Shown: piece after piece, positions 51,424 through 59,503 of the stretch
Numbering within the stretch: position 1 is the stretch's first letter
Layout of the letters: each line of letters starts with the position of its first letter
Origin: an uncultured Steroidobacter sp.
Lineage (GTDB): Bacteria; Pseudomonadota; Gammaproteobacteria; Steroidobacterales; Steroidobacteraceae
Assembly (NCBI GenBank): GCA_937864115.1
Contig: CALMII010000037.1
Location: 62,001-126,000, forward strand
Direction: 5' to 3'
Length of the DNA: 64,000 bases
Notes under the pieces: model-generated
Told to the model about the DNA's origin: nothing
Seen by the model: the letters and a program-made list of their open reading frames with translations, nothing else
Database searches by the model: none
Made by a program: the position numbers and the translations under genes

Positions 51424-52191
51424 ATGGATCCGTTCGACCACGCCCTGTCATTTCTCGAATACTGCGAGCGCACCTCGCGCGTTGCCGATCTGCAGCACGC
51501 CTTCCAGCGCAACCTGGAGACCCTCGGCTTCCGCTACTTCGCCTGCTCCTCGCACGTCGATCCGCTGCACTCGAACCAGGAGATCATGGTCCTGAACTAC
51601 CCGCAGGCCTGGATCGAGTGCTACAGCGAGCAGCAGCTGCACCTCATCGATCCGGTGTTCCGCCGCGCCGATCGCAGCCGCCGTCCCTTCTACTGGGACG
51701 AACCGGAGTTCCGCGCCGGCCTGTCGGCCAAGCAGCGCAAGATGCAGGCGCTCGCACGCGACTTCGGCGTCGCACATGGCTTCACGATTCCGATCCACAG
51801 CCCCTTGAGCACTGCCTCCTGCTCCGTCGTCCCCGACTCGCCGCGCATCGGCGCGCGCACCTACTACGCCATCGAGCTCATGGCCATCCACCTGTTCGAT
51901 CGCGTCGCCCGCCTGCAGCGCCCCCAAGAAGTGCTCGATCGCGTCCCCGACTTGAGTCCCCGCGAGCGCCAATGCCTGCTGCTCGCCGCCCAGGGCAAGA
52001 GCGATGCCGAAGTCGGCATGCTGCTCGGCATCCGCCAATGCACCGCCCACAACTACATCGAAAGTGCCAAGAAGCGCTTCGCGATGTGCACGCGCATCCA
52101 GGCCGTGGTCTACGCCCTCGGCACCCGCCAGATCCGTCTCGAAGACCTGATGCGTCCGCTGCACCGCGTGGTCCGCCAGCACCGCACGTAA
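51424..52191 (+). CDS. LuxR-type quorum-sensing regulator
   Basis: 255 residues. The N-terminal autoinducer-binding domain contains LNYPQAWIECYSEQQLHLID, PVFRRADRSRRPFYWDEP and GFTIPIHSP, with the conserved W-Y-DP arrangement around the ligand pocket. The C-terminal LuxR helix-turn-helix is LSPRERQCLLLAAQGKSDAE, VGMLLGIRQCTAHNYIESAK. It would bind an acyl- or aryl-homoserine lactone and then DNA. It lies upstream of the luxI-type gene on the same strand, with a lux-box-like palindrome between them, so the two form a cognate pair. Confidence 0.9.
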   Translation: MDPFDHALSFLEYCERTSRVADLQHAFQRNLETLGFRYFACSSHVDPLHSNQEIMVLNYPQAWIECYSEQQLHLIDPVFRRADRSRRPFYWDEPEFRAGLSAKQRKMQALARDFGVAHGFTIPIHSPLSTASCSVVPDSPRIGARTYYAIELMAIHLFDRVARLQRPQEVLDRVPDLSPRERQCLLLAAQGKSDAEVGMLLGIRQCTAHNYIESAKKRFAMCTRIQAVVYALGTRQIRLEDLMRPLHRVVRQHRT

Positions 52192-52819
52192 TACGGGGAG
52201 TCCCTCGGCAACATCCTCTGTGGCGGCAGCGCATCCCGAGAGTCTTTCCGAATACCCTTCGTTGGGCTCTCATGCGGTGCATCCAGGAAGCAGGAAAGAT
52301 GAGCCGACGGTCAGATGACGTACGTTCAGCGCCAACCCACAAACGCCGCAAGAGTGGCGAGGATCCCCGGGAGCGACCAGGCGGAACGCGCTCACACGCC
52401 GACGTCGAATCCGAGGAACAGGCGCAGGCCAGACGCGACTGGGACAAGACCGCGGGGCGATCGGCTCGAATGGCTCGTGGACATTTTCGGCACGATGCAT
52501 CCCGCGATCTTCGATTTTTTAGCTCAGAGAGATCCAGACTTCGAACTGGAAGAACCGATGGATTCCGTCATCCGAACTTGTCGGAACCTTCACCAAACTC
52601 GAGCACATCAACCGGCGAGTGCTGCTGAGCTTGCTGACGCTACTGGAAAATCACGCCACTCCCCTGTATCGGACGAACCACTCCCCGGTGCCGGGATGTC
52701 CCTGCCCCATCCCGCTCTCGTCCGCAGGTGCCACCACTCTCGTCACGCGATCAAAGCCGAACCGCAAGGCAGTCGCGCACGTTCGCCCGCCACGCCACCC
52801 GTCTCCCTCACCAGGAATT
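52192..52819 (+). pseudogene. Possible decayed gene between luxR and luxI
   Basis: No intact gene is found in this ~630-bp interval. From about 52299 three frames carry protein-like stretches in sequence: SRRSDDVRSAPTHKRRKSGE, then (next frame) RLEWLVDIFGTMHPAIFDFL and AQRDPDFELEEP, then (third frame) LVGTFTKLEHINRRVLLSLL. Joined by two frameshifts these would give a ~135-residue protein ending near 52720. Family unknown; the reading is tentative. Confidence 0.35.
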
Positions 52820-52833
52820 GATCTGATCAGATC
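52820..52833. promoter_or_regulatory. lux-box-like palindrome upstream of luxI
   Basis: GATCTGATCAGATC is a perfect 14-bp palindrome; with flanks (AATT on the left, GATT on the right) it extends to about 22 bp with two mismatches. It ends 59 nt before the luxI ATG. Position, size and symmetry match LuxR-family binding sites that activate autoinducer synthase genes. Confidence 0.75.
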
Positions 52834-52892
52834 GATTCACAAGGATCGGGGACACCCGCAACCTTTCAGCCCTTGGAATGGGAGGTTGCGTC

Positions 52893-53516
52893 ATGATCTA
52901 CATCGTCACTGCCGAGAACCGCGACCTGTTCCAGGCGGATCTCTCGGCCATGCACCGCCATCGCAAGCACACGTTCGTGGATACCCTCGGCTGGCACCTG
53001 CCGACGCGCGCCGACCAGGAGATCGATACCTACGACGGCCCACACACCATTTACCTGATCGCCCGCCCGCATCCGACAGCCGCGGTCGCCGCTTCCGCCC
53101 GCTTGCTGCCGACCACCGGCTCGCACCTCATGGGCGATCTGTTCCCCCACATCTGCACCGACGGCGCCCCCAGGGGCGACGCCCTCTGGGAAGCCTCGCG
53201 CTTCTGCCCCGCCCCGCCCACCCCCCGCCGCGAACGCCTGGCGCTGCTGTGGCAGATCTTCTGCGGCATCATGGAGACCGCGCTGCTCTACGACATCGAG
53301 CGCGTCATCTTCACTGCCAACCATGCCTTGCGCCCGCTCGCGCTCGAGTGCGGCTGGCGCGCCCGCGCCCTCGGCCCGACCGTCGCCGACGGTAGTGATT
53401 CGATCACCGCGATCGCCGTCGACATCGATCGCGCCGGCCTGCGCACCCTGCGCCAGCGCTTCCGCATCGCCAGTCCCATCACCCGCTTCGTCAGTCCCGT
53501 CCGTCTCGCTGCCTGA
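52893..53516 (+). CDS. LuxI-type homoserine lactone synthase
   Basis: 207 residues from ATG 52893 with GGGAGG upstream. The sequence holds LuxI family landmarks: LFQADLSAMHRHRKHTFVDT (R and F of the N-terminal R-x(n)-F-W motif), GWHLPTRADQEIDTYDGPHT (ending in the D-YD motif), AASARLLPTT (the ARL strand) and ALWEASRFC (E--R core). It makes a homoserine lactone signal from SAM and an acyl donor. Controlled most likely by the adjacent LuxR protein through the palindrome at 52820-52833. The phyH and transposase genes follow within 13 and 11 nt and are probably in the same operon. Confidence 0.92.
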   Translation: MIYIVTAENRDLFQADLSAMHRHRKHTFVDTLGWHLPTRADQEIDTYDGPHTIYLIARPHPTAAVAASARLLPTTGSHLMGDLFPHICTDGAPRGDALWEASRFCPAPPTPRRERLALLWQIFCGIMETALLYDIERVIFTANHALRPLALECGWRARALGPTVADGSDSITAIAVDIDRAGLRTLRQRFRIASPITRFVSPVRLAA

Positions 53517-53529
53517 AGGGAGAACTGCC

Positions 53530-54456
53530 ATGGCCTCCGAATCGCGCTCTGCCGCCGCCCCGCACATCCATACCGACACCGACGACGATCTCGCCGCCAC
53601 GCTCGATACGCTGCGCGCCCGCGGCTACATCATCCTCGAACACCTCGCACCGACCCGCACGCTCGATCGCATCAATCAGGAACTCGCGCCGTGGTTTGAA
53701 TCGACTCCGCCCTGCCAGGGCGACTTCTATGGCTGGAAGACCACGCGGCTGAACTCCGTGCTGCTCAAGTCACCGAGTTCCCACGACCTGCTGCTGCATC
53801 CCACCATACAGGCGTTGATGTCCGACATCCTCGGGCCGCATTGCGACTGTTACCAACTCAACCTGTCGCAGGCCATCCGCCTGCACCCGGGCGAACGCCA
53901 GCAGATCCCGCATCGAGACGACGAGATGTGGCCCTGCCCCAAGCAGGGAATCGAGTACATGGTGAACGTGCTGTGGGCCCTGAGTGACTTCACGACCGAG
54001 AACGGCGCGACACTGCTGTGGCCGCGCAGCCAGCATCGCACGATGCCACGCGACGCCGACCCGACGGAATCCATCCAGGCAACCATGCCGGCCGGCTCGG
54101 CACTCATCTATATGGGCTCGCTCACCCACTGCGGCGGCGCCAACCGCAGCCACCTGACGCGCACCGGCCTCATCTTCAGCTACAGCCTGGGCTGGCTGCG
54201 TCCCTACGAGAATTCCACGCTCGCCTATCCGCCCGAAATCGCACGCACCTTCTCCAAACCCGTACGCGATCTCATCGGCTATCGCATGCACCGCCCGAAC
54301 CTCGGCCACGTCGAAGGCCAGGATCCGGCCATCGCACTCGACCTGCCCGGCAATATCGACAATGCAAACAACCTCAAACGCACGCTCGCCACCGTCGATG
54401 CCCTGCCGCCAGCCATCGCCGAGGAACTGCGCCGCTACTACGCGGCCAATGACTGA
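53530..54456 (+). CDS. Phytanoyl-CoA dioxygenase (PhyH)-family protein
   Basis: 308 residues. RARGYIILEHLAPTRTLDRI at the start, the iron-binding His-x-Asp in IPHRDDEMWPC and a later His in MGSLTHCGGANRSHLTRTGL identify the PhyH group of Fe(II)/2-oxoglutarate oxygenases. It is located 13 nt after luxI. PhyH genes adjacent to luxI/luxR are known from sphingomonads and some other proteobacteria, where the product may modify the signal or a linked metabolite. Substrate unknown. Confidence 0.88.
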   Translation: MASESRSAAAPHIHTDTDDDLAATLDTLRARGYIILEHLAPTRTLDRINQELAPWFESTPPCQGDFYGWKTTRLNSVLLKSPSSHDLLLHPTIQALMSDILGPHCDCYQLNLSQAIRLHPGERQQIPHRDDEMWPCPKQGIEYMVNVLWALSDFTTENGATLLWPRSQHRTMPRDADPTESIQATMPAGSALIYMGSLTHCGGANRSHLTRTGLIFSYSLGWLRPYENSTLAYPPEIARTFSKPVRDLIGYRMHRPNLGHVEGQDPAIALDLPGNIDNANNLKRTLATVDALPPAIAEELRRYYAAND

Positions 54457-54467
54457 CCGCAAGACAC

Positions 54468-55394
54468 GTGTCGCGACGCCCACGCATCCAGGTGCCGGGC
54501 GGCACCTACTATCTCGTGCAGGTCACCAGCCGCCGCCAGCCTCTGTTCGAGAACGCAAGCGACTACACCCACCTGGAGCACCTGCTCGCCGGCACGATCC
54601 GGCGCACGCGCGCGAAGGTCTTCGCCTTCTGCTGGCTGCCGCACGAACTACATCTCGCCGTGCAAATGAACGACGCGACCCCCGGCCGCTTCATGCAGGG
54701 ATTCACGAGCCGTTATGCGCAGTATGTGCACCGCCACACCGACGACCGCGGTCACCTGTTCGCCCAGCGCTTCTCATCCCTGCTCATTGATCCCGAGGTC
54801 TGGCTGCCGCAACTGGTACGCTACATTCACTATGCCGCTGTAGGCGGCGGCGAATCCAGTTTTCCAAGCTATGCGCACTCGAGCCATCACATCTACACAG
54901 GCAACCGATCACCATCATGGCTCGATACCGACACCGTCCTGCGCCTACTGCACCAACGCGGCATCGCAACCACCGCGCAGCAGATCAGTTACTTCAATGC
55001 CGATCCGACAACGGAAGAACTCCGCCTCTTCGGCAACGGCAAGCGTCACACGCGGATTCTCGGCGACAGTACATTTCGGCAGCGCCTACCCAGAGCGCAC
55101 CGTCCCGTCACCTCCGGCCTCACGCTGTCCCGGCTCATCGACATCATCGCTATCAGTCAGAGCACTTCTCGCGAAGAAATCCTCTCCCTCTCGCGCCGGC
55201 GCACGGCCGCACTCGCTCGCGCTCTCATCGCATGGCATGCCACGGAACGCCGCATCGCAACCTTGAGCGAAGTCGCTCAACTCCTGCGTCGCGATCCCTC
55301 CACCCTCTCGAAGGCCATCTCACGCCATCGCAACACGTATCCGGGCCTATTCCGCCTGGATGCATTCACGCACTTGTCGTCACTTGGGAAATGA
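54468..55394 (+). CDS. REP-associated tyrosine transposase-like (Y1/HUH) protein, motif degenerate
   Basis: 308 residues from GTG 54468. The N-terminal Y1-transposase fold is visible: PRIQVPGGTYYLVQVTSRRQ, FENASDYTHLEHLLAGTIRR, YAQYVHRHTDDRGHLFAQRF and VRYIHYAAVGGG. The expected H-U-H motif reads FCWLPHELHLAVQ, so the first His of the aligned position is Glu. A C-terminal DnaA-like domain follows (LSLSRRRTAALARALIAWHA, LRRDPSTLSKAISRHR). It lies 11 nt after phyH, in the same operon as luxI, and several remnants of related genes follow downstream. It may be a domesticated RAYT with altered activity. Confidence 0.8.
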   Translation: MSRRPRIQVPGGTYYLVQVTSRRQPLFENASDYTHLEHLLAGTIRRTRAKVFAFCWLPHELHLAVQMNDATPGRFMQGFTSRYAQYVHRHTDDRGHLFAQRFSSLLIDPEVWLPQLVRYIHYAAVGGGESSFPSYAHSSHHIYTGNRSPSWLDTDTVLRLLHQRGIATTAQQISYFNADPTTEELRLFGNGKRHTRILGDSTFRQRLPRAHRPVTSGLTLSRLIDIIAISQSTSREEILSLSRRRTAALARALIAWHATERRIATLSEVAQLLRRDPSTLSKAISRHRNTYPGLFRLDAFTHLSSLGK

Positions 55395-55548
55395 AGGCAG
55401 CAATACATCTTCCACTCAGACTGCGGTAGCGTCATATGACGCAGCCAGAAATACCTTCATTGATACGGTACGTGAGTGGCTTCTCGGAAATTCCATGCGC
55501 GGATCGCTGCGCACGTGGTTTTGATAAGTTGTGCCAGAAGAACTTGGC

Positions 55549-55863
55549 TCACATCACGCCGATACGCGGATTGTACAAGCTAAGTGTTTCGCAGTAGGCC
55601 GGTGTCCTCTCCGTAATTCTAATTTGTCTATCAGATACCAACGCAGTGAGTGCCCGGGCCATGTATAGATTGTAATCCGGCATCGTTCTCAACATCCAAA
55701 TCCATGTGCCGCCGCATGAAGTCGGCGAATCGAGTTGTATTCTCGTGTAGCCGACATCCCATTCATCTATATACACAACCTTCGCGACGGTAACGGTGTC
55801 GAAACCCATTGCCGGCATAGGCAACGTCATCATTGCAATCATGACACTGAAGATCTTCTTCAT
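55549..55863 (-). CDS. Small secreted protein, member 1 of a local family
   Basis: 104 residues from ATG 55863, with GGAGGG right upstream. Signal peptide: MKKIFSVMIAMMTLPMPAMG. The mature part (VYIDEWDVGYTRIQLDSPTS, then a Cys, MARALTALVSDRQIRI and a second Cys in AYCETLS) has the same architecture as three other proteins in the next 3 kb: short beta-strands, a central helix with an A-L-ALV pattern and two Cys. Possibly an OB-fold periplasmic or secreted protein. Function unknown. Confidence 0.7.
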   Translation of the reverse strand: MKKIFSVMIAMMTLPMPAMGFDTVTVAKVVYIDEWDVGYTRIQLDSPTSCGGTWIWMLRTMPDYNLYMARALTALVSDRQIRITERTPAYCETLSLYNPRIGVM

Positions 55864-55994
55864 TTTTCCCTCCAAACATCTCACCAATTGCCATAGCGAC
55901 CGCAAAGGCCGTACCCACCGGCGGCATCGCCCTGACCTCCGCAAACCTTCGAGCCTTCAGCCTTTACATTGGAGCGATGTAATCACGCGCATCC

Positions 55995-56363
55995 TCAATC
56001 CGAGATCAGAAGGCGATTGATGCTGCATTCCCCGTTCTCGGTGAATGCAATCGACACTAGTTGGCCCATTCCCTTTGCCAGAAGGGCGACACTCAGCATG
56101 TTCTTGACTCCCTCCGCGGTGACGCCATTGGAGCCCACCTTGATCAAGTGATATTTCGGCGAACCAGTATGCGGACATGACGAGCTATCTGTCACAAAGG
56201 TCAGAATCACACTCCCGTCGGCCTGCGGATAGATCCAGCGGATGTAGCTGGTGTGCCAGCTTTCTGCAACTGCTGTTGTCGCAGTCAAACATCCAACCGC
56301 TACTAGGAAGGCCCCAGCGAACGCCATGAATGACCTGAGACAGGATTGAAGCTTTCGAATCAT
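55995..56363 (-). CDS. Small secreted protein, member 2 of a local family
   Basis: 122 residues from ATG 56363. N-terminus MIRKLQSCLRSFMAFAGAFL with a following VAVGCLTATTAVA is a signal peptide. Mature part: YIRWIYPQADGSVILTFVTD, SSSCPHTG, VKNMLSVALLAKGMGQLVSI and a second Cys in ENGECSIN. It shares with the neighbours the strand - Cys - helix (ML-VALLAKG) - strand - Cys order. No homologue is recognised with confidence. Confidence 0.65.
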   Translation of the reverse strand: MIRKLQSCLRSFMAFAGAFLVAVGCLTATTAVAESWHTSYIRWIYPQADGSVILTFVTDSSSCPHTGSPKYHLIKVGSNGVTAEGVKNMLSVALLAKGMGQLVSIAFTENGECSINRLLISD

Positions 56364-56469
56364 GCAACTGCTCCGTTCAATGCACACGAAATTCTTGATC
56401 CACCAGCACAACAGTGCCGAAGCCATACGATTCCAAGCGTCTCGGACATCTCTATTCCCGACACACCGG

Positions 56470-56655
56470 TCACCGATTGATCCGCATGCTTTCCCATAAC
56501 ATACAGAGGAACCGCTTGAGCCTCGTAGAACAGCACTTCCACGATAACGACTATTGCAAGTGTCACTACTCTCACCGTCGGAGAGCGGCGCAGCAGTTCT
56601 CAGCAAGAGTTCACGCCTACTGCTGGATGACCAATCATACTCATCGCCGCGCGAA
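56470..56655 (+). pseudogene. RAYT/Y1 transposase remnant, N-terminal part
   Basis: The frame reads HFHDNDYCKCHYSHRRRAAQ followed by QFSARVHAYCWMTNHTH, matching the HAY-LMTNHVHLL catalytic region of REP-associated transposases. Nothing after TNHTH continues the gene; instead the cassette-like DUF6404 segment begins. A C-terminal remnant resumes at about 57130. Confidence 0.6.
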
Positions 56656-56664
56656 AGCCGCTGG

Positions 56665-56733
56665 CGAAAGCGCCTAGCTTTTTCCAGTCGGACACGCGAA
56701 GCGCGCGTACTTGACGCGCTTGTTAGGTTTCGG
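56665..56733 (-). other. attC-like recombination site at the 3' end of the DUF6404 cassette
   Basis: In the gene's direction the sequence after the stop reads CCGAAACCTAACAAGCGCGTC, then CGCGCGCTTCGCGTGTCCG and a final GCTAGGCG. CCTAAC as the R' box, an AAGCGCG/CGCGCTT foldback and GCTAGGC as a degenerate R'' box resemble an integron attC site. The 12-mer GTTAGGTTTCGG (56722-56733, + strand) is repeated inverted at 57094-57105, just before the gene start. Confidence 0.5.
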
Positions 56734-57091
56734 GGATTGCATGGAGATCTTTCCAAAGTGGCAACCGATACTTCCGACGTCCCATCGCATAGTAGGTGGC
56801 CATGAATAGTCCGAAGCAGATGCCGGCAAGGCTCGCGCCGAGGAGAGTGGACGACGAAGGAACATTAGTGCCCGAGAACGTGGACATGGCAACCATGAAC
56901 AAGCCCATGAATATGCCGAAATACAGGGCGCAAACTAGAAACACCGACCAGAATCTGGCCAGATGCGGCGGCGGGCAATCAAACCCCAAGCGCCACAGAA
57001 GCCGGACCCCTGGTGGCGCATAGCTGGATTTCCAAATCCCCGTAGCCTCAAGAAGCTTGAGTGCAACTTCGCGTTTTGCGGTGCTATTCAT
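56723..57091 (-). CDS. DUF6404-family membrane protein in a cassette-like segment
   Basis: 122 residues from ATG 57091. The N-terminal part KREVALKLLEATGIWKSSYA, PPGVRLLWRLGFDCPPPHL matches DUF6404, and two membrane stretches follow (FWSVFLVCALYFGIFMGLFM; TLLGASLAGICFGLFMATYY) before KYRLPLWKDL. Function unknown. The gene has almost no leader or trailer, and GTTAGGTTTCGG lies on both sides as a perfect inverted repeat, which is how integron cassettes look. It runs opposite to the transposase remnants on either side. Confidence 0.8.
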   Translation of the reverse strand: MNSTAKREVALKLLEATGIWKSSYAPPGVRLLWRLGFDCPPPHLARFWSVFLVCALYFGIFMGLFMVAMSTFSGTNVPSSSTLLGASLAGICFGLFMATYYAMGRRKYRLPLWKDLHAIPET

Positions 57092-57093
57092 TT

Positions 57094-57105
57094 CCGAAAC
57101 CTAAC
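57094..57105 (-). other. Cassette 5' boundary, R''-like box
   Basis: In the DUF6404 direction GTTAGGTTTCGG precedes the ATG by two bases. It is the exact inverted partner of 56722-56733. GTTAGG fits the conserved right end of an integron attC, immediately followed by the gene. Confidence 0.5.
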
Positions 57106-57129
57106 TTCTCGTTCAGATCAGCGACCCAC

Positions 57130-57480
57130 GCTGGGGAAGTTGATGATGCGCATCGCCCGTTTGTAGAGCGCAATCCCAATGACACTCGCATCCTCGGCAG
57201 CGACCATTTCGCCGCCGAGGCGCTCGGTGATAGCTGGCGTCCCAGCCATCGCAAGACGCTGGCACAACTCATCGAAGAAGCGTGTCTGCAGTTCTCCATC
57301 ACCGTGTCCGCCTTGCTCTCTCCGAGCGCTCAACGCCACCTCACCAGAGCCCGCGCTGGATCGCTCATCAGGCCATAACACTTCGTACCACTTCACTCAG
57401 CGCCATCGCCCGCCACTTCAATCGCAGCGAGGCCGCCTTGCGCCAGAGCATCAAGCTCCATTTCAACTACCCTGACCTCC
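57130..57480 (+). pseudogene. RAYT/Y1 transposase remnant, C-terminal part, frameshifted
   Basis: Two frames together give the C-terminal half of a REP-associated transposase: NPNDTRILGSDHFAAEALGD, KTLAQLIEEACLQFSITVSA, SAQRHLTRARAG, then in the next frame SLSAIARHFNRSEAALRQSI and KLHFNYPDL. The frame change is at about 57360. With the N-terminal remnant at 56470-56655 it may be a single gene split by the DUF6404 cassette and further eroded (about 100 central residues are missing). Confidence 0.65.
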
Positions 57481-57518
57481 GCGAACCTTCGAACCTTCGG
57501 CACCGGCGGAGCCATCGG

Positions 57519-57908
57519 TTATGGCCTGGAGAGACCCACGTAGATCGGCACGGGCGCAGCCCCATAGGTCGGCAAGGTTGCACACGTAAAATTCTCTGCG
57601 TAGTAGATCCTCAGCATCGCGCCATCGGTCACCGCCTTGACGGCAGTCGCATACCAAGAAAGACACACTTCCGCAGATATGCCTCCAAACGTTCCATGGG
57701 TATTGCAGATAACCGTGAAGTCACCGCGCCAAGCACCCAGAATATTGACTGTGCCATCCGCGTAGAGAAGTGCATCCTCTACGCGGCCCGTGCAATGCGT
57801 CACCGCATTCGACACCACAGGCGCCAAGAGCAGAGAGAAGGCAACAACGATCACACGCCTCTTGCGTTGACGATTGTTGCGTCTGATCAGAAAGCTGAGA
57901 GATTCCAT
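57519..57908 (-). CDS. Small secreted protein, member 3 of a local family
   Basis: 129 residues. After a basic start (FLIRRNNRQRKRR) comes a hydrophobic signal segment VIVVAFSLLLAPVVSNAVTH. The mature part has DALLYADGTVNILGAWRGDF, a Cys in FTVICNT, the helix CLSWYATAVKAVTDGAMLRI and a late Cys in NFTCATLPTY, which is the same order as members 1, 2 and 4. Function unknown. Confidence 0.65.
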   Translation of the reverse strand: MESLSFLIRRNNRQRKRRVIVVAFSLLLAPVVSNAVTHCTGRVEDALLYADGTVNILGAWRGDFTVICNTHGTFGGISAEVCLSWYATAVKAVTDGAMLRIYYAENFTCATLPTYGAAPVPIYVGLSRP

Positions 57909-58412
57909 TATGCGTCACTCGCTATGTTGTCGATCCACTACCACTCATCCGCGCACCGCACGCCCTCTGTCGCTGATAGACAGCGCCCGCACTCTGAAAC
58001 AGCCGCTACATGCGGTCGGCTCCAGCAACGGCAGCCCAGCTCTGCTACCTGCTTGGCACAAGAAACAGCACCGTCTCGGTAACATCGAGTTCAGATGCTT
58101 TCCAACGAACGTCGTTCCGTACACTCCCGCCCGCTGCAATTCGCAAATCCTTCAATCACCGACTTGACCAATCTCGACCGGGCTGGAGTCAAGTGGAATT
58201 AGGATTCGCGACGACCCTCCCCCCTCACACGTTGCCACCTTCGAAAGAATGAGCACCCAGGCGGACCGCCCATACTCACTCTGGGCGGCATGCATCGTTG
58301 TCTCATTCCGATCACCTCAAGACCCAGGTCATGCGCTTCCTTATCTTTCAACATCTCTTGCGACAAGAAAGCCGCTTGTTACTTGGCACAGGAAACACCA
58401 CACCCATCGCGA

Positions 58413-58757
58413 CTACTGCATCTCTGTATAGTCCACGCCGCACCCACCATCGCGTGGCGCGTGCGCGTAGAAACGAACTCGCTGGCCCGTCGATCGCGAT
58501 GCGATCAGCATCGCGACAGCAATCTTGTAGTTGTCCAGTCCCATGGTTGCCGGATTGAGCCGGATGTAGGTACAGCCGGAAGGAAAGCCTTGGGTCGCAT
58601 CGGAAAGCGACCAGACGATCACCTCACTTCCTGTCGCCTGCGTGTACAGGCCGAAATCTGGAACGCCCGTACCCATTTCTCCCTGGGCGGCGGAAGCTAT
58701 CGACACGGGTATTGTCAATAGAGCCATCACGACACCGCACGCGATCGAATTCCTCAT
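58413..58757 (-). CDS. Small secreted protein, member 4 of a local family
   Basis: 114 residues from ATG 58757, chosen because GGAGG lies 8 nt upstream. Signal peptide RNSIACGVVMALLTIPVSIA with SAA following. The mature part reads TGSEVIVWSLSDATQG, a Cys in PSGCTYIRLNP, the helix NYKIAVAMLIASRSTGQRVR, and a final Cys in DGGCGVDY. The K-AVAMLIA---GQ-V pattern is the clearest form of the family motif. An OB-fold, as in small secreted toxin B-subunit-like proteins, is conceivable but unproven. Confidence 0.68.
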   Translation of the reverse strand: MRNSIACGVVMALLTIPVSIASAAQGEMGTGVPDFGLYTQATGSEVIVWSLSDATQGFPSGCTYIRLNPATMGLDNYKIAVAMLIASRSTGQRVRFYAHAPRDGGCGVDYTEMQ

Positions 58758-58796
58758 GCCACTTGCCTCCATGCTCGAATCTTTTTGTCGGTGAAA

Positions 58797-58853
58797 CTGC
58801 CAGAGTCGTCGCCTGCCACTTCAATCGCAGCGAAGCCGCCCTGCGTCAGAGGA
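58797..58853 (+). pseudogene. Tiny RAYT C-terminal fragment
   Basis: VACHFNRSEAALRQ is nearly the same as the end of the remnant at 57400-57450 (IARHFNRSEAALRQ). It lies just upstream of the member 4 gene start region on the opposite strand, so a piece of transposase end accompanies this copy as well. Confidence 0.55.
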
Positions 58854-58888
58854 GGCTATCCTGCTCTTCTCGTTGCTCTCGCTGGATT

Positions 58889-59503
58889 TCAGTTCACCTT
58901 CTTGCAAAGTTCCGCGATCACCTGGCTTCGCAGTTGAACCACAACCTGTACTGGCGTGACCGCCAACAAGTCGGTTTTCACTGGCACTTCAGGTAGGTCT
59001 ACATCGGGCGATAGCTCAGCCCTCGTTCCACCATCTAGCGTACTGACACTGACTACATGGAACGGATCGGCTTTTCCCCCGCGAATGACGGTTTCCTGGA
59101 TAACCCGGAGATTCGCTTGCGCCAGAAGATTGACCCGTCGAAGCACTACCCCCCCCCAGTCATTTGGGGTGTACTTGTCGACCAGTATCCAGTCGCCACT
59201 TTCAGCCTCGATTTGATACGTAAGTTCCGTCAGCTTGTCACCCGTGAACGTCACCCGGGCACTATCCGTGGGCTTCACTGACTCGGCTTTGGCCTGGAAG
59301 TCGGTCGGATTCTTGTAGGCACACCAAGTCTCGTCTTCTTCTCTCAGCAATGCCGAGTATGACTCCGATCCCTGTGCTGCCGTCACTGTCGGTTCAGGCG
59401 TCGGCGCCGGAGCTGCCGTCGGGTTGAGCGCAGGTGCTGGCGGAGCCTGTACCTTTGAGCATGCCATCAATACCACGGAGAACACTATTGCCAGTAGCCG
59501 CAC
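58889..59503 (-). CDS. Putative lipoprotein
   Basis: 204 residues from GTG 59503, with GGAGG upstream. VRLLAIVFSVVLMACSKV gives a lipoprotein signal with lipobox LMAC. A Pro/Ala-rich linker (PPAPALNPTAAPAPTPEPTV) leads to a soluble domain (WCAYKNPTDFQAKAESVKPT, VTFTGDKLTELTYQIEAESG, DWILVDKYTPNDWGGVVLRR). It would be anchored to a membrane facing the periplasm. No family recognised. Near a polymorphic toxin locus it could be an immunity-type protein, but it is separated from it by a gene and 340 bp. Confidence 0.7.
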   Translation of the reverse strand: MRLLAIVFSVVLMACSKVQAPPAPALNPTAAPAPTPEPTVTAAQGSESYSALLREEDETWCAYKNPTDFQAKAESVKPTDSARVTFTGDKLTELTYQIEAESGDWILVDKYTPNDWGGVVLRRVNLLAQANLRVIQETVIRGGKADPFHVVSVSTLDGGTRAELSPDVDLPEVPVKTDLLAVTPVQVVVQLRSQVIAELCKKVN

